A DNA stretch of 64,000 bases from Labia minor. Its lineage: Eukaryota; Arthropoda; Insecta; Dermaptera; Spongiphoridae. A model generated the notes under the pieces. That model made no database searches. It was not told where the DNA came from and was given only the letters and a program-made list of their open reading frames with translations. The position numbers and the translations under genes are program-made. The stretch covers positions 17,696,491 to 17,760,490 of the forward strand of contig OY720345.1 of assembly GCA_963082975.1 (NCBI GenBank), read 5' to 3'. Below, piece by piece: positions 11,404 to 23,500 of this stretch. Each line of letters opens with the position of its first letter. Positions within the stretch are counted from its first letter, which is position 1.

Positions 11404-11608
11404 AAAAGATAAAATTAAGATTTGAGGTGTCCGATTATTTTTATCCTTAAACTTATATATAATTTGTAAAATTTTAATTGAGAAATTTTTATTATTTTGT
11501 GTATTAAAAGGATATTAACCAAATAACTGAGATTTGTGATAATTAACTTTTTCTATTTTTATTAAGCAAATTATTTATATTATAAATTAATCTTTAAATG
11601 GGGTCTCA

Positions 11609-11865
11609 TGGTGTATTGGGAGAGGAACGAGGGGGAACGACGTTCCCTTACCTTTTTTCAGAACCGGAACACGTTCCAGTACTTTATCATATCCCGACAA
11701 CTCCCACCTAAATCTACTGTTAGAATTTTTTTTTTAATATTTTGTATATATCATAGTAAGAATAAGAAAAAATAAAAACTTATTTGGAAAATATAGTTTG
11801 CTGAAAATAGTACTTTTTTGCTCCCACCATACGTTCCCTTACTTTTTATTTTACCAATACATCAC
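11609..11865. mobile_element. hAT-like MITE, 257 bp
   Basis: Inverted ends GGTGTATTGG and CCAATACATCAC are flanked by GGGTCTCA (11601-11608) and TGGTCTCA (11866-11873), an 8-bp target duplication with one difference. The inside has repeated GTTCCCTTAC motifs in both directions. It is non-coding. Confidence 0.6.
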
Positions 11866-12534
11866 TGGTCTCAATTCCAAAAAATATTAATATAAAAAAA
11901 TATTTTTAATTTCCGTATTGTTATTAAATATTTCAGAAGAATAATATGAAATATGTTTGTCTCATAGATTTTGTTATTTTCTAATTTCTAACTTATCTCA
12001 AAATAATATCTAATCATTCTATACCTCTACTTATATTTAAATTTATATAATATGTGAGTTATGAAAACTTTGCAATAAAAAGTATTATATATCGGGTGCT
12101 TAAAAAGATAAAAATAATTATTTAGTTGGAAATATCATAATGAATACAAAATGAGGATTTATCTCAAAATAATATCTAATCAATCTTTACTTAATTATTT
12201 ATAAATGATTTATGAAAAAAGTTCAATTAATTATCTTAAATAAATAGATATTTTTTTTAATATGGAATATAAAATATTGTCTAATTTGAAACATAAGACC
12301 ATTAATTCTTTCTTGAATAATATATAACTTTTTTATTAGCTATTTATACTAAAGTATATTCTAAATAATGCATATAATATACACATATATATTATATAAG
12401 TTCGAATTTACCAAATAACTTTGAACAAAAGGAGCAAGGTTAGAGATAGTTATTGAATAGGGAAACCAATTGGGAAACTACCAAAAACACACAGACAAAA
12501 AATAAATAATTAGACCATCGTAAAGTTATTATTT
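11866..12534. other. AT-rich intron/intergenic DNA
   Basis: No gene or clear element seen. Confidence 0.4.
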
Positions 12535-12660
12535 ACACGCTTTTATTTAGTTTCACATCGTGTCCTGTCTTCAAATCTTTCAAGGTGAATTTGACCCACT
12601 TCTAGTTAAGCGATTTCGCTCAAATTTGAAAGGTATATTGAAAGTCGATGACACTGCAAT
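12535..12660 (+). mobile_element. Repeat family G, copy 1
   Basis: ACACGCTTTTATTTAGTTTC followed by ACATCGTGTCCTGTC and TTTGACCCACTTCT recurs in inverted orientation at 42670-42840. The short AAAGCGTG end motif also appears as a palindrome at 40600-40652. This looks like the terminus of a non-autonomous transposon. The open frame across it is incidental. Confidence 0.5.
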
Positions 12661-12970
12661 AATCAAAAAGAAATATATTAAATTTTTCAAAAATACGTAT
12701 TTTAAAAATCTGTGTATTAAAATAATAAAAATAATAAAATAAAAGCATGTAAATAAAAAATTTATTTTAAACAAAATTTAATTAAATTTCAATTATAAAT
12801 TCATTTTAATAAAATTAAAACTATTTAATTATTTCAAATGATTAATAATGAATAATATTATATAAATAATTAATTTTTTATAATTATAAATATTTTTATA
12901 TGACTTATAAATTTATAATTTATAATAATAATAATAATAAAATTTAAAAAACTAAAAACTTAAAAATAAA

Positions 12971-13255
12971 TTAATAAAAAAAACATTAATATACACGTTT
13001 TTTAATCAAAAATGTCCTAAAAAATGGAAAATAAAATATTAATTAAACCTTGAATATTATCCTTTACATATGTCCAACAAAAAAGCGTGGGCCACAAATA
13101 ATAGTATTAAATTCTTTACCTACTACTTATGTTCATATGCACTCATGTTTTTTTGTAAAAGTTAATATTCAAGTTTAATTAATATTTTATTTTCTATTTT
13201 TTGGGGCCTTTTTTTATTAAAAAGCGTGTATATTAAAAAGTTTTTTTTTTATTAA
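12971..13255. repeat. Foldback MITE with arms of about 110 bp
   Basis: The left arm (TTAATAAAAAAAACATTAAT, then ATACACGTTTTTTAATC) is the imperfect reverse complement of the right arm ending ATTAATTTAT. The shared AATAAAATATTAATTAAACC segment is well conserved in both. A spacer of about 60 bp separates the arms. Non-coding. Confidence 0.65.
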
Positions 13256-13800
13256 TTTATTTAAACTAAATTTTAATTTAAATTATTTTATATTAAAATA
13301 ATCACTCTTCGAAGTGTATTTATTAAATTTATGTACATGTTTAATGTAAAATTAATTAATTTTAGTTATAATTTATACATTTTATAAATATTTTCAAAAT
13401 TAAATTTTTAATTAAATAAGTTCAATACTCTTAAATTGTTGTGTTTTACTTAATTCTAATAAATATTGGGATATAAGCTCATTGATTTCAATTAAATCAA
13501 TTATTTGTTAATTACTATGATTATTATAAAATAATTTAACTTGTTAACGTTCGATAGTGCGTTCTTTTTATATAAAATTGTATTAACTACTAGGAAATTT
13601 ACTTTATTATAAAATATAATATTAAATAGTCTGGAGGTCAATTAACAACCTTCAATTTATCTAATTAGAAATTGTGTATTTTATTATTATTATTATTATT
13701 ATTACTATTATTATTAATCATAAATCATATTTTAAAAAATAGTAAAAATAAAATTTAGATTATTTTAAAGGATCTCTTACGCCCTTTGTTTGTTAAGTTT
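13256..13800. other. AT-rich DNA upstream of FABP exon 1b
   Basis: No gene seen. It holds a TTA trinucleotide run at about 13684-13718. Confidence 0.4.
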
Positions 13801-14011
13801 GTCAAAAGTATTCATAGGTGGCAGTGTAGGTCATTTGATGAGCCACATAAAGTCGATCTATAGTAACCTCCCCTCCACGGCCCCTCCAACTCACCAGCGT
13901 TTCTTTTCATATATACCGGCAATCGTTCCACCGTTGAATCCAGTCGCTTAAGGTGATCCAAACATTTATAAACTAAAAGAAACACTTCTTTGAAAATAAA
14001 AAGAATCAACG
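13800..14011 (+). promoter_or_regulatory. FABP promoter and 5' leader for exon 1b
   Basis: A clearly GC-richer patch in AT-rich surroundings. TATATA at 13910-13915 lies 32 bp before the A of TCCAGTC at 13939-13945, an arthropod-type initiator. That spacing is right for a TATA-Inr core promoter and gives a leader of about 70 nt to the ATG at 14012. C-rich motifs (CCCCTCCACGGCCCCTCC) lie just upstream. No experiment supports the start site. Confidence 0.5.
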
Positions 14012-14084
14012 ATGGACGCTGTCTTAGGAAAAAAATACAAATTGGATAAGACAGAAAATTTCGAGGAATATATGAAAGCGCTTG
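14012..14084 (+). CDS. fabp: FABP exon 1b
   Basis: Encodes residues 1-24 plus the first base of Gly25 (MDAVLGKKYKLDKTENFEEY, then MKALG). It ends at G|GTGAGT. This ATG is the first in frame, matches the family start, and sits about 70 nt below a TATA-Inr pair. Confidence 0.9.
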
Positions 14085-17000
14085 GTGAGTTTTCAATTTT
14101 TTAAAAAAAAATATTTTTTTCTATAATTACACTTAAAAATATTACTAATATTAATTAAATAAATAAACAAATTATTTATTTATTATATTTGTTTTATAAA
14201 TTACAAATAAGATGAAAAGTTATATTTCTAATTACTATTATAACAAAACAGAACAGAACCGGCTTTTTTTAATTATAAACTCCTATATATATCTTTTTTG
14301 TAGAAATTATATTTACTTGTAATATTTTAAGAGATTTATATATATATTAATTTAAAAATAAAATATTAAAATTTAAATTTATTCTAATTCTAATAAAATT
14401 CCATAGAAATTTATTTTATTTTCTGATTAAAAAAATTAATTAAAAATAAAACCCACGTGGCAAATTTATATTTTTATACCGGGAAATAATAATTATCTTA
14501 AAAGATGAGTAGATTAAAATTTTTATTTAAAAAAAAAAATAATAAAATAATTACATGTCAATTTTTATTAATTATAATTAATAATAATGTTCGATGCGTG
14601 TACTAAAGATTATTTAGTGTAGTGGTGGGAGGCGGATGGGGGGGGATTAAGCATTTTTATATGATCTATAAAATAATGATGATTTTTGTTAGTTTGTTTG
14701 TTAATTTGTTTATTAGATATTGATTTTAGTTGATCAAAACTGGACTTTTATTTCTAAAATTCATTCTTATACATAGATTATTGATAAAAGGGCTTAAACC
14801 ACGCCCATAAATATCGCGCCACCCCTGAAACATACCAATCGGATCAAATCTTTTCTTTTCAATAATTTATATAAAATAAACCTATTATTAATTTCCTTAA
14901 ATAAATCATAACAATAATAAATAATATGTATATCATAATAAATTTAGGTAATTAAATAAATTGATCATCCAGTCATGGATTTGGATAAAACTTTACCAAT
15001 GGATTCCTTTTTACTATCTCGCCAGAGATAGTATTGCGATCATGAAAATTTTCGATGTTGAGATTTTGATGTTTTTATACGTTTTGAAGGTTCCTGAATC
15101 ATTTTCACTAAGGTTGAGAAAAATGTCTGTGTGTGTGTATGTGTGTGTGTATGTGTGTATGTGTGTATGTGTGTATGTATGTAGGCAAGATTACGCAAAA
15201 ACGGTTTGAGCTAGAATGATGAAATTTGGTACATGGACATTATTCAAAATTCATAGTTTTCTATCAACTTTTGAGAAATGTAGCTCAACCGGAAGAGGGT
15301 CATTACCTACAACGTTTTGATTTTTTTTCCTCTAAAGTGACCGTAAAAATAAAGATATATGTTTGATAATTTTTCACATGATTAATAATTATATAAAACT
15401 GCTATATATAGAATTTCAGCTTGATTGATTCGCTGAAATTACCAGAATTAATTTTTTAACACTGAAAATCTCACGCGTCAACACGTGACGTGGTGCCATC
15501 AACAAAAAGCCAAACATGCGCTGGTTTAATATTTATTATTTATTATTTATAATTTATAATTAATTAAATTTAATTTAAATATAATATATTATGTTATTTA
15601 ATCCAATTCAAATTGCGAGATAGTCGAGTGGAGACACTCCAGCTAATTTAATTTCTAATAAACTTTTCTTATGTAATTTTTGCGGCTCACTTCTAGTTTA
15701 CGGGATAAAAATGATTAAAGTTTGCATATAAATCCATTGATTTTCTATTTAGCTACCATGTTTTATTAATTTGACCATCAGAGGACTCCACTAATTTTCT
15801 GGGAGGGGTTCAGTTTGGATTAGAGATATAGAAAAATTTCAAAAAATTAATTAAATAATTTCCCTATATCCAAACCGAACCGAAAAAAACCGAAAATTAT
15901 GAATAAGTGAATTAATCAATAAAACATTACTTAATGAGATCATATTTCGAGGTTCATAATAAGCTATTCTGGCAAACTTTAATCCTTTTCGTAAACTAGA
16001 AACGACCCGCAAAAATTGCATAAGAAAAGTTTATTTGGAATTAAAAAAGGAACCCACTGGTAAAGTTTTATCCAAATCCATGTCTGGATGACCAGTTTAT
16101 ATAATTACCAAATATTTTTTTCTAAATATTATATATCTTATATTGAACTAAACTTTGTGTTACGATAAATTTATTTCTCAAATGAAGATAGAGATTATAT
16201 ATATATAAACACACACACACAACACAATTCTATTTTATATTATTATCTTATTTTTTTAAAAATATTTTTATAGTTACAAATATTCAAATATTAACTTTTA
16301 TAAATTTAAATAAATACAATTTGTTTTTTACATTTTTATATTTATTTTAAAATATTTTTATTATATATTATTTATTATGCTTAATCTTTATTCAATCAGA
16401 ATTTATTAATAATAAATAAAATAACTTTGTCCAAATTTCATATGATTTCTATTTTCAATTTATATTAAATAGGATTATTTTTATTCATTCCAAAAAAAGT
16501 ATCATTTAATATTAGGGGGTTATAAACTGAATAGTGTTATTCACACACCTCACCTGATGTCTCCGCCCCACATCGTCCTACCAAACTCCCACTCATATTA
16601 ATTTTTATTTAATTTAAAAGAAATTTTTTTTTTAATCAATTATAAAAGAATATCACTATTCTATCAATATACATTTTTCTGAATATTAATTCTCAAATTA
16701 TTTTAGTAAAATATAAAATAATTTATGATTTTTTTTAAGTATTTAACATATGGATTATTTTTTTTAAAAAAATGGCCAATTTTTGGAAAATGTATTATTT
16801 TAATTGAAAATTAAGCAAATCAATTATATATATATACCTATATATATAAGTTTTTTCTCTGGTATATTGATTTCAATTTAAAGATGTTTACATATCTTTA
16901 CATTTCGTAGTCTAAAGAATCCAAATAAGTGCCTCGACTTTGGAACTCAATAATGATATGGGTAAATGTATTGAGCTGGAGTATAGAACTTGTCAATTTT

Positions 17001-20000
17001 TAAGTTTCTTCTATGAAATATATATTCAAATATTTACTATAGAAAAATAGAATATTTTAAAATTAATTTAAATTAACATTATAAAATGTTTATATATTAA
17101 ATTTAGTTATAAGTTTATAAAAAAAATTTTAAAGTTGGTTTTAGTTTTTGAGCGATAAAGATTAGTTTAAGACAGCGATTCTCAACCTGTGGGGCTCGAG
17201 CATAAACTAAGAGAAATTCCCGACTTTTTTCAATATAGTTATAAAAAAAAAGGTCAGATGATTTTGCGATGCTCTGAAACATTTCCAATGGGGCGGGGGC
17301 GATGAAAATTATGAGTGAAAATTGGGCCGTGAATACTAAAAGGTTGAGAAACACTGGTTTAAGAGATTATCTTCCGATTTCCTATACATCATAAACTATT
17401 CGTCTAATTATGTATAATGAAAATTATATTATTAAATTAAATTATTATATAGAATGAAAATGAATACCATTATAATATAGGTGATTTGATACAGATTCTT
17501 TAAAAAATCGAACAACACACAAAGACGTGACTAACTTTTTCAGTTGTCAAAAACAAACTACTAATCCCAAATGGCTGATAATGTCAATATATGACAAACA
17601 AACAAAAAATTCTATAATCGAATGTACACAGCCCGCGAAAATTCAAAATTCACTTTTTGAAAAGACCTCGTATATATATAATTAATTTAGTGATTATATT
17701 CAATATAAAAGAAGAAAACAAAAAGTAAATCAAGGTTTTAAGACGGAAATAAAATAAATGTAATGCTATTATTATATTACACATATAATTTCAACATAAT
17801 TTATACATCCTTCTGTTTTGATTCTCGGTATCAAGTATTTATATTTAAGTAAACAAATAATAAATTTTTAATTTTAATACATTATATCAAAAAATCATAT
17901 TTTCAGATCCAATAATATTAATATATCTAATATTTATTTAAATGAAAAAAAAACATGTTTATAGATAAGAATATTGAGATTTGATAATTTAAAAAATAAA
18001 TAAACCGGGAATATTTCTTTGAATGAAAAATATGAATCACCTGTAATTTAAATAAACGTTTTTCTTCTTAATTTTGTTTTTCCATATAATCTTAGATTAC
18101 GTAAATATATAAAGTTAGGTTTAGAACAAATGGTATTTGAATAAATAATAGATTTCAAATAAAAGATAAAATTGAATTCCAGCAAAAGTTAAGACATATA
18201 AAATATTTATAATATCAAATATCATTACAATGAATGGAATCGAAACTTTTATCAATGTGCCAAGTGTTTGATTAAAAGAATAATATTTCATCCTAGTCCT
18301 AATAATTTTAACTGAATAAAGAAAATATTTATTAAACAAATGTTAAGAATCAAATAATTATGAATATAATATTATAAGTAGACTTAGATTTGTACTGAAG
18401 ACATTTTTCCATATGATAATTTTCCCCCATTGCCTTGGACTTATTTTTCATTTATTTGTTTTATTAATTGTTATTATATATATATTGAAATTAATTATAG
18501 ATATATATAATAGATTCAATTTAATATTAGAAATTGTGCTTCATATTCAAATGTTTCATTCATTATCAATTATTCAATATTAAAGATGAAATATCATTCA
18601 ATTATATAAATTTGGGGTAATTGTTTAGTCTAGCCCAGAGGTGGCCAACCCAAATGATCTTGCGGGCCACTTTGGAAATGCATCATAACTTCGCGGGCCG
18701 CATATAAAATTATACATACCCATATTAGATTTAGACCCATTATAGATATTGTTTGGTGTGACAAATTGAAAAATAATGAATTGTTATTATGTTTACTATT
18801 ATTTTTACATATAATCATATATAATATAATAATAATGATACTCTGAATGCACATTGTAAAAAATATATGATACTAAAAATAAAAAAAGAAACAACGAAAT
18901 AAAAAAGATGAAATCATATTTATTTCACTAGTGCGATATTTGTTTCATGAGGGCGCAGAATATAAAAGTGTGATGAAACTCGCGGGCCGCAAAAATGTTT
19001 ACGGCGGGCCACATGCGGCCCGCGGGCCGCGGGTTGTCCACCCCTGGTCTAGCCGATGTATGATGGATTTGGATAAAACTTTACCAGTATATTCCTTTGT
19101 TGATTCAAAACAAACAACTTAAGCAGAATGTGGCGATCGCTTCTAGTTTACGAGATAAAAATTATTAAAGTTTGCCTATCTTATAATCTAGTTATGAATG
19201 AGCAGCCATTTAGTAATGTTTTATTGACTAATTCACTAATTTTCGGTTTTTATAAATTCGGTATGGATATAGGAAAATTATTTAATTAATTAATTGTTTT
19301 TAATCTTCTTCTATCCAAACCAAATAAAAACAAAATTAGTAGAGCCCTCTGGTGGTCAAATAATAAAACATGGTAGCTAAATTTAATATCAATGGATTTA
19401 TATGCAAATTTTAATAATTTTAATCTCGTAAACTAGAAACGACCGACATATATTGCATAAGGAAAGTTTGTTTGGAATCAAAAAAAGGAATCCAATGGTA
19501 AAGTTTTTGCAAAATCCATCATACATCGGTTAGACTAAACAATTAGCTTTTATTTTATGTAACAAAGAAAATAATTAATTTAAAAATGCAATTGCAAATA
19601 AATAAACAAATAATACCAGATTTTGGATTTAAAAATATATAAATTTATTTTTATACCAACTTATTGACATTATACGTGTATCAACATATTAAACAAAATA
19701 ATTCAAATTTCAATCAAAGATTTTTGTATTTTTAATTAATTTTTGTTCTTTTATAAATTCTTCGTTATTATTATTATTATTATTATTATTTATTTTTTTT
19801 ATATTAAACAATAATTTTTTTAAATCATTTATAGTAGCTACTGAAAATTAATATTAGAGTTCTCTTTGATGAACAAAGTTTTTGATTTATTGAAATATTT
19901 TGTGAGTGAATCTAGCAATATATATATATATACAAAAGAAAAGAAAATTATTTTTTTTTAATATGAGAGAAAACGGAAGAGGAATTAGTATTCTCTGAGA

Positions 20001-20547
20001 AATACTCTTCTACTCTTGAGAAATGGTGGGTGTTGCTATGGTAACAAAAATCAATGATTGACTTGAAAAACAGACAAGTGTGCAATAAATACTAGGGTTC
20101 AAAACCAAAGTAAAATTGAACAAAATATTTTCAAATTATATTAAAAGTCTATCTATAAGAATATATCTATAATAATAATAATATAAAAAATAATTTAAAT
20201 AAATCTTCAAAAAAATTGTTACTAAAAATTACTCTTTCATATAAAATTTTTTTTTCCTCTTCTTTTTTTTTATTCCTTTTTAATTTATTACCACTCTCCA
20301 GATGTTAAGTTAATAGGATGTGGAGATTCATTCGAGTCATGCTATATGTCGTCAACGAGTTGGTGGTTAATTTAAACATTCATTATATGATAATTAAATG
20401 CGAATCTCAGAATAGATCAAATTATTTTTCCTTATTTATTTATTTATTATTTTTTATATAATGAAGCGTAAAACTTAAATCAATGAAAGAAAAGAAAATT
20501 ATAATATATGAAATAATTTGAATTTATACCACTAATTTCAAACTTTA

Positions 20548-20586
<39 letters not shown>

Positions 20587-23500
20587 TCTAAAAAGGCGTT
20601 TTTATTGAGGGGAGAAGTGAATAGAATGAAACGCCTTCTGCAGAATAATATAGGAAAGAGTGGTCAAACCGCTTAGAATGAATGTGCAAATCGGAAAGTG
20701 CAGGGAAGGTCATTGTACTTAAAATTACAAAAAAAACTTCACGGACAATTAACGAACGATGGCTAAAAACTGAGTTGAAGTGAGAACAGACATTAATTGA
20801 ACTGTGTTAGAAAATGTAAGGGTTTCTTTCAACATTAATTTGCAACTTGTTAATGGATCTTTTGAAAAAACAACATTTTTTTTTAAAAACTTCAATATGT
20901 TAATTAATGAAGGATATTTTAACATAAGACTAATAAATATACTAATAATAGGAGTTGAAGAGTTTAGTTAGGTAGGGTCAGTGCTGAAAGAAAGTAGGTT
21001 CTACTCAATGTTTCTTTAAAAGAACCAAAAATTCTCTCTATTATTATGTAAGGGAGGAGAATATCTTAAAATTACATGAAGCAGAAAAAAATCATAAAAT
21101 AAATATAAGTAAAAATTTTAAAGTATTTAATTAATTATTTAACTGTGTATTTAATCAGAATCCTAACTTTATTGTTAATATATTACAAAATTTTGTTGGT
21201 TTATTAATTTTGTTATTATTATGAAAATTTTAATTCAAAATTGGATCAGGAGAATAAAACAGAAAAATATAAATTATTTTTATTTTTTTAAATTTTAACA
21301 TTTATTATTTTATTTATAATTAAAACGTTTTTATCAACTTCACTTCGTGTCTGTCTGTCTGTCTGTTCGCTCTTATGACAAATAGAAATCTTTTTTTTCA
21401 TCAACTTGAAATTGACTTTTTTATAGGTATTTCAATGGATCCCTTGAAAGTATGAAAGAAATATAATTGAATTATAATTAATTAATTGCCTTTAGTATTT
21501 GAATTTTCATTCACACCATCTGACCGATAAATATTGAGTTGGTTTCATTTTGAAAATAAAATTCAAAATAATTTATAACAATAAATGAGGAATTTTTAAT
21601 TAATATAATAATTATAATAAATATTTTAATATAATATTTTAAAAACATTAATTTAATAATAACATTTGCTTAATAAATACATATTATAAACATTTTTAAT
21701 TTTCTTTTTGTTTTATTCTATTACTAAATGCGTCCAACGTTTTTCGTTGAATATGAAGCAATTCATCCATAAACTTTGTCAGGCTTATAGAAGATTATTT
21801 TATTAGTTATTTATGAAAAACACGTTATTTTATAAAAAAATTTTATATTTATATTATTTTTATTTTATTCCTTTATTTTTGAAAACAACTTAAAGAATTG
21901 TAATTTTTTTAATAAATGTACACACGTCTTTTTCCCTCAAAATTTAATCTCATCTCTTCTCATTTATTTTTTTTTTTTTTTTGTTTTTTGTCATGAATAA
22001 GTTTGTTTCTAGTTCCAAATAATTATTTAACTTTTAACAAGATAAATTTTTTTACGCTAATTAAAACTTCTCGGTTCCTATTTTCCTATGTCACTCTTGT
22101 TACCCCTTGTTACCTATTGTTATTACCTCGGTTAATAGTATAGTTTGAATAATATATGTTTAAATAATAGACAGAGCGAATAATGAATGGTTGGATCTTT
22201 TAGTCAAACTTTCTGGTTTAATGAACATTTCCTTTCCGGGATATAAATGTAAATATTTTTGTTTTATTCAATATCATTTTCAAAAGAAATAGGTAAATAT
22301 CTATTATCTCATAGAAAAATTTTAAAAATAATAAATAACGAAAACAAAAATTATTTTGTATCAATACAAATAACATCCTAATATATTATTCATTATTATA
22401 TGAATAAATAAATTAAATAATAACTTTTATAATTTTTTTCATTTTTATGAACGAATCAATGAATTTTATTCATGGCTATTTTATAAGACTGGACACACAC
22501 AAATCAGTGCTCTATAAAAAAGATTCTTTATATTATAATGCCGACTTTGATTTATTTATCATCCTAATCATATTTGATTTATTAATTGAATTTGTCTCTG
22601 TCAATCTAAATAGACTTATAAATCTATATTAAAATTTTCAAAATTGAATATAATTATAGGTGTATAGAGTATATATAATTTAATTTATTAAAATTAATTC
22701 AATCATTGTATAATTTTCCGCTCCTCTGGCTAGTTTTTAAGTTCAAAGGCTAAAGTCCATTTAATTATAAGAGATCATTGGGTCAAATGTAGTTCTATGA
22801 AACATTTCAAGTTATGTGTCGAAAAAAATTAAAACCAATTTCAATTAGGTAAATTAAGAAAAAGTTACATATTATCATTTTTCATTTTATTTCTATATTA
22901 TAAATTTGTTAATATTTCAATTAAATTATTATCTTCTAAAATCTAAAATATATGTTATTACTAGGAGTACGTTAAATAATTTAGATATTTAAGGAAAATA
23001 TTATTGATTAAATTTATATTGAAATTATTTATTATTTACAAAGTATGGATTCAAAAATAATATTTTATTTAATATTTAAGTTTCCCTTTATTAGGCTGTC
23101 CCGAAGGCTTTTTTCGGGACACCGGGACAGAGCACCTAAAAACGGGACAATCCCGGAAAATCGGGACGTTTGGTCACCCTACCCTTTATAATAGCAACTG
23201 ACTTTAAAAAGTAATACATCTTAAAAGAGTAAAATTATAGTAAATTATAATGAAAATAAATAAACTAATATACTTAAGTATAATTATCTACATTTCCTCT
23301 TATAGCTTATACGTCAGAGAAACAATTTTCTAAAGCAGAAATTGTTAATAAATAATTAACATGAAATTTATCGGGGCTAAGTAATAATCCTTTGCACCAG
23401 CCATAAAGTCAACTTTCCAATAATCTATTTAATAGAAATTTAAAATCTATAGATTTTTATTTTTTTCTTTAAAAATTTAAAATTTTAATAATACTTTAAA

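Noticed and set aside
12560-12742. Short gene with QIFQGEFDPLLVKRF
   Set aside because: The first half lies in repeat family G and the second half is AT-rich noise.
14961-15209. Open frame ending in a Val/Cys/Tyr repeat
   Set aside because: It reads through the GT microsatellite of HINE-A copy A2; the repeat is not coding.
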